Part shown: piece after piece, positions 8,320 through 17,028 of the stretch | How the letters are laid out: each line of letters starts with the position of its first letter | Position numbering within the stretch: position 1 is the first letter of the stretch | Assembly: GCA_964641455.1 (NCBI GenBank) | Contig: CAZXLH010000003.1 | Span: 25,169 to 89,168, forward strand | Length of the DNA stretch: 64,000 bases | From: DTU015 sp964641455 | Lineage (GTDB): Bacteria > Bacillota > Sulfobacillia > Fermentithermobacillales > Fermentithermobacillaceae | Direction of reading: 5' to 3' | Made by a program: the position numbers and the translations under genes | The notes under the pieces: generated by a model | Databases searched by the model: none | What the model was told of the DNA's origin: nothing | The model's input: the letters and a program-made list of their open reading frames with translations, nothing else

Positions 8320-9431
8320 ACGCTCACCCTCTTTCCCAATTGCTCTCTCAAAACAGCCAACCCTTCCACAATTGGTTTACTGGTCGGGCCCGCTCTCAAT
8401 TGCTCCAATTCCTCTAAAGACGCTTTGTGTTTTTGTGAAAATTCGTTTGCAGAAACCTTGCCAAGGCTGTTGGCAACTGCCAACCCTGCAAGCCGCCCTT
8501 CTGCCATGGCAGTAGAAGCTTCTTCTATGCTGGCAACGTCCCCGGCCACATAGATGCCCTCTACCGTTGTTTCCATGTTCTCGTCGTAAAGAGGAACAAA
8601 ACCGCCAAGGGCTGATACATAAGTCATTTCAGCTCCTGCCTGCCACAAGAACTCACACAAAGGCGTAAGGCCTGTAGCCAAGCATACAACATCTACTTTC
8701 AGGTCTTTTTCAGTGCCCGGGATTCCCTGCCACTTGTCATCAAGCTGCCAGATAATCGCACCTTCCACAGAGTGCTTCCCATACGCTTCTTTAATGCTGT
8801 GCCTTGTAAGTATGGGAATGCCAAGCCGCCGGATTTTCGAGGCATGTACCGCATAACCGCCTATTGCCGGCAGAGCTTCAACGAGCGCTGTCACCTTCAC
8901 ACCGGCTTGCACAAGCTGGTAACTTACAATCAGGCCGATATTTCCGGACCCTATCATCAATACAGAGTCGCCTGGCTTAACCCCATGAACATTCATGAGG
9001 GTCTGCACAGCGCCTGCCCCATAAACCCCCGGCAAATCGTTGCCCGGGAAAAGAAGCATTTTTTCAGATGCTCCTGTAGCTATCAAGAGTTTGGTGGCTT
9101 TGAGTTTCTCAATTCCGTGGGGAGTCTCAAGAAGCAGTACACCATCATCCTTGTAATACCCTAAAACTTCGGTAGATTTCATAAAGCAAATGTTTTGATT
9201 TTGCCCTATATCGTCAGCGAGATTATTTGAAATTACAATTCCACGAGTCCCTGCGCTTTTTTCGTGCCACCCAAAGAACTTATGGGTCTGTTTTACCAGC
9301 TGCCCACCGATCCCATCGTCCCTATCAATAAGGGTGACCTTAACTCCGTAAGAGGCAGCTTCAAGAGCAGCACAGACACCTGCAGGACCCGCTCCTACAA
9401 TTGCAAGCTCTGTAGTCTTCAACAAAGTCAC
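8316..9431 (-). CDS. NAD(P)/FAD-dependent oxidoreductase subunit (HcnB-like) of dehydrogenase module B
   Basis: A flavoprotein of about 370 residues with FAD loop LAIVGAGPAGVCAALEAA, the GGQLVKQTHKFFG segment, a second nucleotide loop (VLMIGSGNIGLIVSYQL) and GIYVAGDVASIEEA near the end. It is a paralogue of 1106-2284. The true start is uncertain: the frame begins with GTG at 9431, but AAGGAG lies so close that TTG at 9425 or 9422 may be used. It overlaps genes on both sides by 4 nt. Function is electron relay in the module B amino acid dehydrogenase. Confidence 0.87.
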   Translation of the reverse strand: MTLLKTTELAIVGAGPAGVCAALEAASYGVKVTLIDRDDGIGGQLVKQTHKFFGWHEKSAGTRGIVISNNLADDIGQNQNICFMKSTEVLGYYKDDGVLLLETPHGIEKLKATKLLIATGASEKMLLFPGNDLPGVYGAGAVQTLMNVHGVKPGDSVLMIGSGNIGLIVSYQLVQAGVKVTALVEALPAIGGYAVHASKIRRLGIPILTRHSIKEAYGKHSVEGAIIWQLDDKWQGIPGTEKDLKVDVVCLATGLTPLCEFLWQAGAEMTYVSALGGFVPLYDENMETTVEGIYVAGDVASIEEASTAMAEGRLAGLAVANSLGKVSANEFSQKHKASLEELEQLRAGPTSKPIVEGLAVLREQLGKRVSV

Positions 9432-9760
9432 TCCTTACTTACCAGGTCAGGCCCAACACCTTTTTGCATCTCAACGTGCATGCCTGCCCTTAGTTTTTCG
9501 GTGCACGCCCTAACATTAGGAACCCCGTCAACAACCACCAAACACGAAGAACAATTGCCTATTGCACAAAAAAAGCCGCGCGCACGGCCCTCTTTCATGC
9601 TCTCATGAAGCACCTTGATGCCTGAAGCATGAAGAGCGCTTGCTATCGGCTCGCCTTCGTACCCCCAAAGTTCCTTTCCTTCCCAATAGAACTTAACTTT
9701 CTTCCTCTCGGTGAAGTCCAGTATTGGGTGTTCTCTGATTCTGATTTCCGAAGATTCCAA
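9428..9760 (-). CDS. [2Fe-2S] ferredoxin-like subunit (HcnA-like) of dehydrogenase module B
   Basis: This 110-residue Fer2_4 domain protein has FFCAIGNCSSC and a later DGVPNVRAC, the C-x4-C-x2-C ... C ligand pattern. It starts at TTG (9760) with a strong AGGAGGGGGG about 9 nt upstream. It is the first gene of module B and lies about 210 bp downstream of the aldehyde oxidoreductase; the gap between them carries no convincing gene. It is a counterpart of 2265-2591. Confidence 0.85.
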   Translation of the reverse strand: MESSEIRIREHPILDFTERKKVKFYWEGKELWGYEGEPIASALHASGIKVLHESMKEGRARGFFCAIGNCSSCLVVVDGVPNVRACTEKLRAGMHVEMQKGVGPDLVSKE

Positions 9761-9974
9761 AGATTAATGCCCCCCTCCTGTGAACAATTATTGCTTGTAA
9801 GGATATTGCCAAGCCCGGGAAGCGCCCTGTCAATACAATTGCATCCCGAATCGAACGCCTCCCGGGCCGAAAGCCTATTAATCTGCATTTACGAATCCAT
9901 GATTCAAGTTCTGCCAAACTTTGCTTACTCAGGCCACTGTATTGATTAAGTTTTCTCACAAACGCCTGCACAGG

Positions 9975-11834
9975 CTATCCGAGATCATAACCTGCTTCTT
10001 CAAGAGTCTTGGCTGCATATTCCAGCCCGAGTTCCTCCAATTTCTTCTTGGTTGGAATACCGTCTGAAGTCCACCCTCGCTTGGCGTAGTAATCATCGAG
10101 CATAATGTCTATTTTTTGCCTGGGTATGAATTTGCCTTTGGCAGGCCCTGATGGGACAGGTTCTTCCATAAACCTGGCAGGAGGATAATCCCATGGCCTT
10201 CCAAAACCTTTGTTTTCCCTCGCGGTCAAAGCCCGGGTCAGATTCCACACTCTTTCGGCAACCAAAATAAGATCTTGCCATCCGTAAGGAAGCCCTGTAA
10301 TCAACGGAAAGATTTCGCCATAGTGCTGTTCTTCAAATCCGATTTCCACCCACTGCAGCCTGCAAGTGCCTAACAAGTCAAATACAGGCCTTATGTGCTG
10401 AAGTTCAATGGTTTTGTCGGCTTTACCTTCGGTTGTGTCACGGCCTTCAGCCACATCAAAGGTAACTGCCCACGAACGATTGTGGTGGGCGCCTATATCG
10501 CATGTAATGTAAGAAAGCATCATCGCCGGAGCCCATCTTGCTTCGTATCCTGTCCATTCAAGCCCCTTTACTTGAATCGCAAACCTGTCAGAATCTCCGC
10601 CAATCTCGTCAGCCGCAGCCCGAACTCCCTTTGCCAAAAGATCGCCTATACCTTCACGATGCGCCATCTTCTCAAGAAGATAAACTACTGATTCAAGGTC
10701 GCCCCAGGCCAGTTTTCGCCCTACCTGTTCTTCGGTAAGAAGCCCTTTTTCAAAGCACTCTATGGCAAAGGCAGCCAGGTTTCCGCCTGAAATCGTGTCT
10801 AATCCAAGTTCATCGGCAACCCAGTTGGCGTAAGCAACTTCTTCGATTGTGTCTATGGCCACATTGCCTCCGAGCATTGCAATTGTTTCGTACTCAGGGC
10901 CCTCCACCAAAATTTCCCCTAATTTGGTGCATGCCTTCGAGTATTTTCCACAAGGCGTTGGACAAGCAAAACATCCCTTGTCAGTCTGCAAAATTCGATC
11001 TTTAAGTGCCTGGCCATTGATCCCTTTGTGGCCCTCGAAATAGTTTGTAGAGAAGTTCTTTGTGGGAAAAACTCCGGCAGTGTTAGCCCAGTCAACCACT
11101 TCAGCAGTGCCATACGGGGTCCATGTCTTGAATCCTGGCTTATGAAAACACACCTTATACATTTCCCTCGATTTTTCAAAAGCCTTCTTGGTGTCTGTAA
11201 TCGGAATGGTATGTGAGCCGCGCACCGCCACAGCCTTCACTTTCTTCCATCCCAGTACGGCGCCAATGCCTGTTCTCCCTGCCTGCCTGCCGTAATCATG
11301 CGATACACATGCAAATTTTACAAGGTTTTCGCCTGCAGGGCCGATCAGGGCAATCTGGAAGTCTTCACCCAACTTGTCTTTGAGCATTTTTTCTGCCGTG
11401 ATACACCCAACGCCCCACACGTCTGACGCATCTTCAAAAGTGACTTTGTCATCATCTATCACTACTATTGTTGGCTTATCTGATTTACCTCTTATAATAA
11501 GGGCGTCATATCCTGCAAACTTAATTTCAGGGGCAAAATGCCCGCCCATGTTTGAGTCACCGTAACCGTTTGTGGCAGGAGACTTACAGCCCATATGCAC
11601 CTTGCCTGAAGCAGGCAAATGTACACCGCCTAACGGGCCGGGCGCCATTACTACAACGTTTTCTGCTGAAAACGGCTCGGCACCTGCGGGAACCATGTCC
11701 CAAAGAAGTTTGGCAACAAACCCACGTCCGCCAATATATTCTTTTATCAGTTTCTCATCAGTCGGAATTTGCCTTGATGTTTTTGAAGATAAATCAATCT
11801 CCAAAAGTTTACCCATATAGCCACCATATGTCAT
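9975..11834 (-). CDS. Aldehyde:ferredoxin oxidoreductase (tungsten/molybdopterin, AOR family)
   Basis: This 619-residue protein has the length and domain layout of the AOR family. The [4Fe-4S] cysteines are C288, C291 and C295 (GCFACPTPCGKYS) with the fourth at C491 (LLGTCRLQW). The N-terminal AOR_N domain includes GRGFVAKLLWD and ASGKVHMGCKSP. The enzyme oxidises aldehydes to acids, reducing ferredoxin, using a tungsto- or molybdo-bispterin cofactor. ATG with GGGAGGTG; it overlaps the ferredoxin gene upstream by 4 nt. In amino acid fermenters AORs handle aldehydes derived from amino acid 2-oxo acids, which fits this neighbourhood. The natural aldehyde is unknown. Confidence 0.93.
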   Translation of the reverse strand: MTYGGYMGKLLEIDLSSKTSRQIPTDEKLIKEYIGGRGFVAKLLWDMVPAGAEPFSAENVVVMAPGPLGGVHLPASGKVHMGCKSPATNGYGDSNMGGHFAPEIKFAGYDALIIRGKSDKPTIVVIDDDKVTFEDASDVWGVGCITAEKMLKDKLGEDFQIALIGPAGENLVKFACVSHDYGRQAGRTGIGAVLGWKKVKAVAVRGSHTIPITDTKKAFEKSREMYKVCFHKPGFKTWTPYGTAEVVDWANTAGVFPTKNFSTNYFEGHKGINGQALKDRILQTDKGCFACPTPCGKYSKACTKLGEILVEGPEYETIAMLGGNVAIDTIEEVAYANWVADELGLDTISGGNLAAFAIECFEKGLLTEEQVGRKLAWGDLESVVYLLEKMAHREGIGDLLAKGVRAAADEIGGDSDRFAIQVKGLEWTGYEARWAPAMMLSYITCDIGAHHNRSWAVTFDVAEGRDTTEGKADKTIELQHIRPVFDLLGTCRLQWVEIGFEEQHYGEIFPLITGLPYGWQDLILVAERVWNLTRALTARENKGFGRPWDYPPARFMEEPVPSGPAKGKFIPRQKIDIMLDDYYAKRGWTSDGIPTKKKLEELGLEYAAKTLEEAGYDLG

Positions 11835-12235
11835 ACCCTGTGCACCTCCCCTGATTCATCTGCCAGGGCTTCTCTTGGGCAATACTTCACGCATTCGCCG
11901 CAGCTGATACATTTGAATGCAACATTCTTTTCTTTGATAAAGCGTATGACCTGCTCAGGGCACGCATCTACGCAAACCTCGCATCCTATACATTCCGCTT
12001 CATCAACAAAGAGAACCCCCTCTGAGTTTTCTTTGATTGCGCCTGTAGGACAAACATCTTTGCATACTCCGCATTCAGTACACACTTGCAGTTCATAAGT
12101 ACCCGGGCTGGGGAAATGCTGAATAACATTGATGGTTCCATACCTGGGGTTATTCAGGCCGTGATTTGCAAGTGAGCAAACCAGGAGACACGCTTTGCAG
12201 CCTGAACACAATTTGGACACTGTTTTTAGTTTCAC
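11831..12235 (-). CDS. Polyferredoxin-type 4Fe-4S subunit of aldehyde oxidoreductase
   Basis: The protein has about 134 residues and up to four [4Fe-4S] motifs: CSGCKACLLVC, CTECGVCKDVCP, CIGCEVCVDACP and CISCGECVKYCP. GTG at 12235 is chosen because GGAGGAGGG lies just upstream; the frame extends to 12250 with a TTG. The stop overlaps the AOR start by 4 nt, so it is very probably the electron-transfer partner of AOR, carrying electrons to free ferredoxin or another acceptor. Confidence 0.87.
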   Translation of the reverse strand: MKLKTVSKLCSGCKACLLVCSLANHGLNNPRYGTINVIQHFPSPGTYELQVCTECGVCKDVCPTGAIKENSEGVLFVDEAECIGCEVCVDACPEQVIRFIKEKNVAFKCISCGECVKYCPREALADESGEVHRV

Positions 12236-12664
12236 GAGACCCTCCTCCAAACCTTAAGAAATTTGTGACCCTCTATACTTGGCTACTCACGGCATGAATG
12301 CGCTCATGCCCGAACCAAACATAACCACGGGCTCGAAAACGGTGCTTCGAGCCACCTAGCCTAATAACAGTTACATTAATGGAAATGCCTGAAAAGTATG
12401 CCTTATCACAATTCGTCATATTTTCGCGGAAGTCCTGCTTGGGTCCTATTTCAATCTATGTCAGTTTGGATTAAATCTTAGATGTCAGAGTGTTGGTTAA
12501 CTTTGTTTTACAACTTATCTCAAAACTCTCGGGCACATATTGCGATATTGTGTCCCACTATTTTAATAACAGATCTTTTAGCAGTTTGACATCAGCTCAT
12601 CAGACAAAAATGATTGTGACAATGTCACAATCATTTTCATTCTTAACTTCTTTTGCTTGTGTTT
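12236..12664. other. Intergenic region between hypD and the AOR operon
   Basis: About 430 bp with no convincing gene. It contains the hypD terminator (listed separately) and a second hairpin at about 12333-12357 (GGCTCGAA ... TTCGAGCC, 8-bp arms). The AOR operon promoter should lie here, but no clear -35/-10 pair was recognised. Confidence 0.5.
12607..12637 (-). terminator. Probable hypD intrinsic terminator
   Basis: A perfect 14-bp inverted repeat (AAAATGATTGTGAC and complement, 3-nt loop) begins 28 bp after the hypD stop. On the minus strand the stem ends in TTTTTG. The long but A/T-rich stem and T-run support a terminator. Confidence 0.7.
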
Positions 12665-15025
12665 CTAAAAAGTTGTATGCTCAGTTCTGGCTATTATCTC
12701 ATCTTGAAGAGCTTTGGTCAGATCGCAGAAATAATCACTGTACCCTGCAACTCTTACTATTAGATCTCTGTACTCCTCAGGGTTTGCCTGGGCATCGCGC
12801 AAAGTATCAGCGCTTACCACATTAAACTGGATATGGTGGGCTCCCATACGGAAATATGCCCTCACCAGATGAGCCAAATTATCTATACCTTCTTGCCCCT
12901 CAAGAAGTTGGGGGCTAAATTTCTGGTTTAACAGGGTGCCGCCTGTTCTTACATGGTCCATCTTGGAACAAGACCTAAGAACGGCTGTAGGCCCGTTCCT
13001 GTCTGCACCTTGCACAGGTGAAATACCCTCTGACAAAGGCTGCCCTGCAAACCTGCCATCAGGAGTTGCCCCTATTACTGAGCCGAAATATACATGGCAT
13101 GTAGTAGGTAACATGTTAATTCTATAAGTTGCCCCGGTTGGGCTCTTTCGTCCGTTAACTTCATTATGGAAAATATCAAAAACCTGCTGCATAATTTGAT
13201 CGGCATAATCATTATCATTGCCATATTTGGGAGTGCGGTTTAACAAGAGCCGGCGCAATGGTTCTAAGCCTTCAAAATTGCACCTAAGTGCTTCCAGCAA
13301 CCTGTCCATAGAAACCGTTGCTTGGTCATATACATGATACTTAACAGCTGACAAACTATCAGTAATGCTTCCTATGCCTACTCCCTGGATATAACGGGTA
13401 TTGTACCGTGCTCCTCCGGCGTTGTAGTCTTTTCCGTTCTCAATGCAATCACTTACTGTCACTGAAAGAAAGGGGCTTGGCATATACCTGGCATAGAGTT
13501 TCTCTATAACATGATTGCCTCTGATTTTAATCTCTGTAAAATACTTCACCTGCTTTTTAAAAGCCTCTATCAGCCGATCAAAACTCTTGAAACTGTTTGC
13601 ATCTCCGGTTTCAAGCCCCAGTTTCTTGCCTGTCCTGGGATCAACCCCATTGTTCAGCGTTATTTCGAGTATCTTGGTTAGGTTGAAGTACCCTGTAAGA
13701 ATATACGCTTCCTTGCCGAATGCTCCCGTCTCAACACACCCGCTTGTACCGCCTGAGCGAGCATCTTCTATGGTTTTTCCTTGCATAAGCATTTCCTGTA
13801 TTACGGTATCAGCGTTAAATATAGAAGGCTGGCCCCAACCTTCCCTTACAATCTCCAATGCCCGCTTCAAAAACTTATCGGGACTCTTCTGGCTAAGCTG
13901 TATATTTGAGCTTGGCTGCAAAAGCCGCATTTCATCTATAACATCAAGAATCAGATAGGTTACATCATTTACCCCATCCTGGCCATCCTTTGTAAGGCCG
14001 CCGTTATTTATATTGGCAAAATCCGTATAGGTTCCGCTTTCTTGCAAAGTGATACCTACCTTAGGCGGCGCAGGTTGGTTATTAAACTTGACCCAGAAAC
14101 ACTGAAGCAGTTCTCGTGCGTCTTCCCGGGATAAAGTGCTTGCTTCAATTTCTTTTTTGTAAAAAGGATAAAGGTGCTGATCTAATCTTCCGGGGTTAAA
14201 AGAATCCCAAGTGTTAAGCTCTGTTATTACGCCTATGTGAACAAACCAATACATTTGGAGAGCCTCATGAAACGTCTGTGGAGCATGAGCAGGAACATGT
14301 TTGCATACCTGCGCTATCTTCAAAAGTTCTTGCCTGCGCTTCTCATCTTTTGCTTTTTTCGAAAGTTCAAGGGCTTTTTCTGCATGGCGCTCACCGTATC
14401 GAATTATGGCGTCACAACAAATCTTCATAGCCCTTAGTTGGTCATGTTTTTCGTAGGCTTCAGGATCATTGAGAAAATCCAGGTTGCTTATGGCCTCTTC
14501 TATATCTTTCTTAAAATCCAAGAAACCCTTTTGATATATCTTGCCGTCTGCTACCGTGTGGCCAGGGGCCCGCTGCTCCATGAACTCAGTAAATATTCCC
14601 GCCTCATAACAATCTTTCCATTCATCAGTCATTTCCCGGAATATTTTATGGCGAATGGATCGTTTTTTCCAAAATGGAATTATTTCAGTTTGCTGAACTT
14701 TTCTGGCCTCAGCGCCCACTTTGAAAAAGGTTTTTTCCCGGTCATTAATAACATCGAAATCTTCCATGGTGTGACAACAAAGTTCAGGGTAAGTCGGGGT
14801 AGCCTTGGGAGCCGGGCCTCGTTCTCCGACTATCAGTTCATCTTCACCAATGTATATCTCCTTTTGCTCCATCAACGCCTTAAACGTAAGAGCCCGCAAT
14901 ACAGGCACAGGCACTTTACCCTCGTACTTCTTGTAAGCCTGTGTAACCAGTTGCGCTCTTTCTATAGAAAGAGCCGGCTGTGCCTCAAGGCTTCTGGTCC
15001 TAAGCCTTAATACTCTCTCCCTCAT
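12665..15025 (-). CDS. hypD: Glycyl radical enzyme, trans-4-hydroxy-L-proline dehydratase (HypD)
   Basis: This 786-residue glycyl radical enzyme has the radical loop RVAGYSDYF (G761) and the thiyl Cys/Glu pair C430/E432 in SGCVETG. Compared with active-site positions I recall for Clostridioides difficile HypD (F152, H160, D278, S334, D339, F340, C434, E436, Y450, T645, G765), every residue is present at a constant offset of -4: F148, H156, D274, S330, D335, F336, C430, E432, Y446, T641, G761. That fit makes trans-4-hydroxyproline dehydration to pyrroline-5-carboxylate the best call. ATG has AGGAGG upstream; the activase gene ends 3 nt before it. No proC (pyrroline-5-carboxylate reductase) is in the window. 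The enzyme is oxygen-sensitive and cytoplasmic. Confidence 0.9.
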   Translation of the reverse strand: MRERVLRLRTRSLEAQPALSIERAQLVTQAYKKYEGKVPVPVLRALTFKALMEQKEIYIGEDELIVGERGPAPKATPTYPELCCHTMEDFDVINDREKTFFKVGAEARKVQQTEIIPFWKKRSIRHKIFREMTDEWKDCYEAGIFTEFMEQRAPGHTVADGKIYQKGFLDFKKDIEEAISNLDFLNDPEAYEKHDQLRAMKICCDAIIRYGERHAEKALELSKKAKDEKRRQELLKIAQVCKHVPAHAPQTFHEALQMYWFVHIGVITELNTWDSFNPGRLDQHLYPFYKKEIEASTLSREDARELLQCFWVKFNNQPAPPKVGITLQESGTYTDFANINNGGLTKDGQDGVNDVTYLILDVIDEMRLLQPSSNIQLSQKSPDKFLKRALEIVREGWGQPSIFNADTVIQEMLMQGKTIEDARSGGTSGCVETGAFGKEAYILTGYFNLTKILEITLNNGVDPRTGKKLGLETGDANSFKSFDRLIEAFKKQVKYFTEIKIRGNHVIEKLYARYMPSPFLSVTVSDCIENGKDYNAGGARYNTRYIQGVGIGSITDSLSAVKYHVYDQATVSMDRLLEALRCNFEGLEPLRRLLLNRTPKYGNDNDYADQIMQQVFDIFHNEVNGRKSPTGATYRINMLPTTCHVYFGSVIGATPDGRFAGQPLSEGISPVQGADRNGPTAVLRSCSKMDHVRTGGTLLNQKFSPQLLEGQEGIDNLAHLVRAYFRMGAHHIQFNVVSADTLRDAQANPEEYRDLIVRVAGYSDYFCDLTKALQDEIIARTEHTTF

Positions 15026-15028
15026 GAC

Positions 15029-16111
15029 TCATCCTCCTATTTTCACAGTAAGCCCGAATTCTTCAAGTTGCTTTTTTACCTTTGACATATCCTCAGTATC
15101 AGGCTGAGAAACATCTTTCAGGCAATAGGCCTTGCCCAGCCTTGTGTACTTATCTGAACCTATATTGTGATACGGCAAAATATTGATTTGCCTGATGTTA
15201 AGTTTCGAAAGAAACTTCCCTGTATCCCTAATGTTTTGCTCACCATCGTTCATTCCCGGAATTATGGGCATCCGGGCTATTATTAATTGATGAATTTGAG
15301 ACAACCTGGACAGGTTATCCAATACCAGTTCATTAGAAACGCCTGTGTATTTTGCATGCTTGCCCGGGTCCATGATTTTTACATCATAAAGAAATATGTC
15401 TGCCAAAGACGCCACCTGCTCAACTACTTTAAACGGGGCATATCCGGAAGTATCGACAGCTGTGTTTATGCCTTCATCCTTGCACCGTAAAAGAAGATCA
15501 CATAGAAATTGAGGCTGCATAAGAGGTTCTCCGCCTGAAAAAGTAACGCCGCCTCCTGACTGTTCATAAAATATTCGATCTTTGAGTATCTCGTTTATGA
15601 CCCAGTCAGAAGTGACCTTCTTACCGGCCATTTCTCTTGCCGCTGCCGGGCAAATTTCTGCACACTTCCCGCACACTGTACATTTTTGCCTGTCTGTCAC
15701 AATTGGGCTTACAGCGCCGGGTCTATCTTCTGCACCACGCGTATCCTTCGTGTCTGTTGCATGGACTGCGTCCCCTGATTTTGTTTCGCCTACTGTATCT
15801 ATAGTGATTACTCTGGCTGCATTAGCCGCTTTATCTGCTGTTTCGTCTGCTATTTGTGTATCAGATTGTTTGTTATCTGTAGATAATGTGAAAACCGGTT
15901 CCAAAGCCCTGTTAGGACATACCGGTATACACATACCGCAACCCAAACATCTCGAGTCAAAAATTACCAATTCCTGTTCTAAACACTGGCCTTCAGGGTT
16001 ATGGCACCACTTACACCTTAGCGGGCACCCCTTAAAAAACACAGTAGTCCTTATACCAGGGCCATCATGCACAGAGAATTTCTGGATATTGAATATGGTT
16101 CCCTTGTTCAT
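15029..16111 (-). CDS. hypE: Glycyl radical enzyme activase (radical SAM), HypE-type, with an unusual insert
   Basis: The radical SAM motif is C29-x3-C33-x2-C36 (GCPLRCKWCHNPEG). Two ferredoxin-type clusters follow: C55/C58/C61/C65 and C144/C147/C150/C154. It installs the glycyl radical on the adjacent HypD. ATG at 16111 begins MNKGTIFNIQKF, the normal family start; the frame is open to 16162 but has no ribosome site there. Between the two Fe-S motifs lies an extra stretch of about 60 residues (roughly 75-137), rich in Asp, Thr and Ala, making the protein longer than the usual ~300 residues. The gene is followed after 3 nt by hypD. Confidence 0.92.
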   Translation of the reverse strand: MNKGTIFNIQKFSVHDGPGIRTTVFFKGCPLRCKWCHNPEGQCLEQELVIFDSRCLGCGMCIPVCPNRALEPVFTLSTDNKQSDTQIADETADKAANAARVITIDTVGETKSGDAVHATDTKDTRGAEDRPGAVSPIVTDRQKCTVCGKCAEICPAAAREMAGKKVTSDWVINEILKDRIFYEQSGGGVTFSGGEPLMQPQFLCDLLLRCKDEGINTAVDTSGYAPFKVVEQVASLADIFLYDVKIMDPGKHAKYTGVSNELVLDNLSRLSQIHQLIIARMPIIPGMNDGEQNIRDTGKFLSKLNIRQINILPYHNIGSDKYTRLGKAYCLKDVSQPDTEDMSKVKKQLEEFGLTVKIGG

Positions 16112-16264
16112 CACACCGCCCCACAGCCTAATTTGTTTGTCTGGTAGCATGTTGTCTGACATTTATCATTATATTACATTCTACAAAGTTATTAATTTTC
16201 CCTCTCTATCAAACACTAAACTCCTCAGATTATACAATTAGGCCAATATCAAGACAAACAACGT

Positions 16265-16290
16265 GAGGGCGTCTTAACAAGGACGCCCTC
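16265..16290 (-). terminator. Putative terminator after the membrane module
   Basis: Perfect 9-bp stem GAGGGCGTC / GACGCCCTC with an 8-nt loop, about 120 bp downstream of the last membrane gene and upstream of hypE. On the minus strand a T/G-rich stretch follows rather than a clean T-run, so it may terminate only partly. Confidence 0.6.
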
Positions 16291-16410
16291 CAATTGTACA
16301 CATCGTTGCCCTAACTGCTTCAAACTCTCCAAAACCGCTGCCGGAAACAAACGGGCACCATTTCCTAACAGGCCCGTATGGAACCTATCTGCAAACGTGA
16401 TTAGATACCG

Positions 16411-17028
16411 CTACTTCACTATTTCTAACCAGTCAACGATAAGGAATTGCATCCTTGCAAGAAACAAAGATACACGGGCCATAACAGTTGTTCCAAACGC
16501 AGCGCCAAAAGCTATCATCATAGTGTACCTGCCTATCCAGGAACCATATTTAAGCGGGCCTTTTGGTTCGATCGTAAACAAAAAGAACGATAACGTACAT
16601 ATCACGCCTACCAGAAGAAGCGAAGCATTTATGGCCTCGGCACCGGTTGGGTTTGAAAGAGGCTTTATGGTAGCAATTACCTGGTCGATCAGCATGGGCT
16701 TCCACGTCTTGGTCAATACAACCCCTGCGCCTACACCGACAGTAAACGATATAGGGTATCTTGATAACCACTGAAGGCGCTTGCTAAACCTTGTATACAT
16801 CAAAAGCCCCAAAATAATCGGAACTATATAGTTCCACTTGCCCTTTTCAAGAATGTCTATCATTACCGCAGGCTTTATTCTGTTGCCGAACGTCATTGCA
16901 ACAGCATACCCGGCTGTGGTACCCACAAAGATAGTTTCGGCAAAATAGTAAACTTCGCTCTCTTTGAAGATAATGCTGTAAAGAGCAAGGGTTAAAAACG
17001 CAGCAATCCAGTTTCCGATGTTAGCCAT
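16411..17028 (-). CDS. Multi-pass membrane protein, last gene of an uncharacterised four-gene module
   Basis: I do not recognise this 205-residue family. It has about five to six hydrophobic segments (near residues 5-20, 32-48, 68-80, 92-106, 132-152 and 167-185) and few charged residues between them. The start has AGGAGGCAAGAGGTA upstream and overlaps the preceding gene by 8 nt, so it is translated with the 280-residue protein. It belongs to the module 16411-19289 of unknown role lying just upstream of hypE/hypD. Confidence 0.75.
   Translation of the reverse strand: MANIGNWIAAFLTLALYSIIFKESEVYYFAETIFVGTTAGYAVAMTFGNRIKPAVMIDILEKGKWNYIVPIILGLLMYTRFSKRLQWLSRYPISFTVGVGAGVVLTKTWKPMLIDQVIATIKPLSNPTGAEAINASLLLVGVICTLSFFLFTIEPKGPLKYGSWIGRYTMMIAFGAAFGTTVMARVSLFLARMQFLIVDWLEIVK

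Noticed and set aside
9693..9971. 92-codon ORF between AOR and module B
   Set aside because: No ribosome site or family match, and it overlaps the start of the 2Fe-2S gene; treated as chance.
12607..12637. CRP/FNR-type operator in the TGTGAC ... GTCACA palindrome
   Set aside because: Half-site spacing is off by one from the CRP consensus and it lies just after hypD with a T-run, so a terminator fits better.
12665..15025. Choline trimethylamine-lyase (CutC)
   Set aside because: Active-site residues fit HypD at a constant offset, while the CutC positions recalled near the thiyl cysteine do not align.
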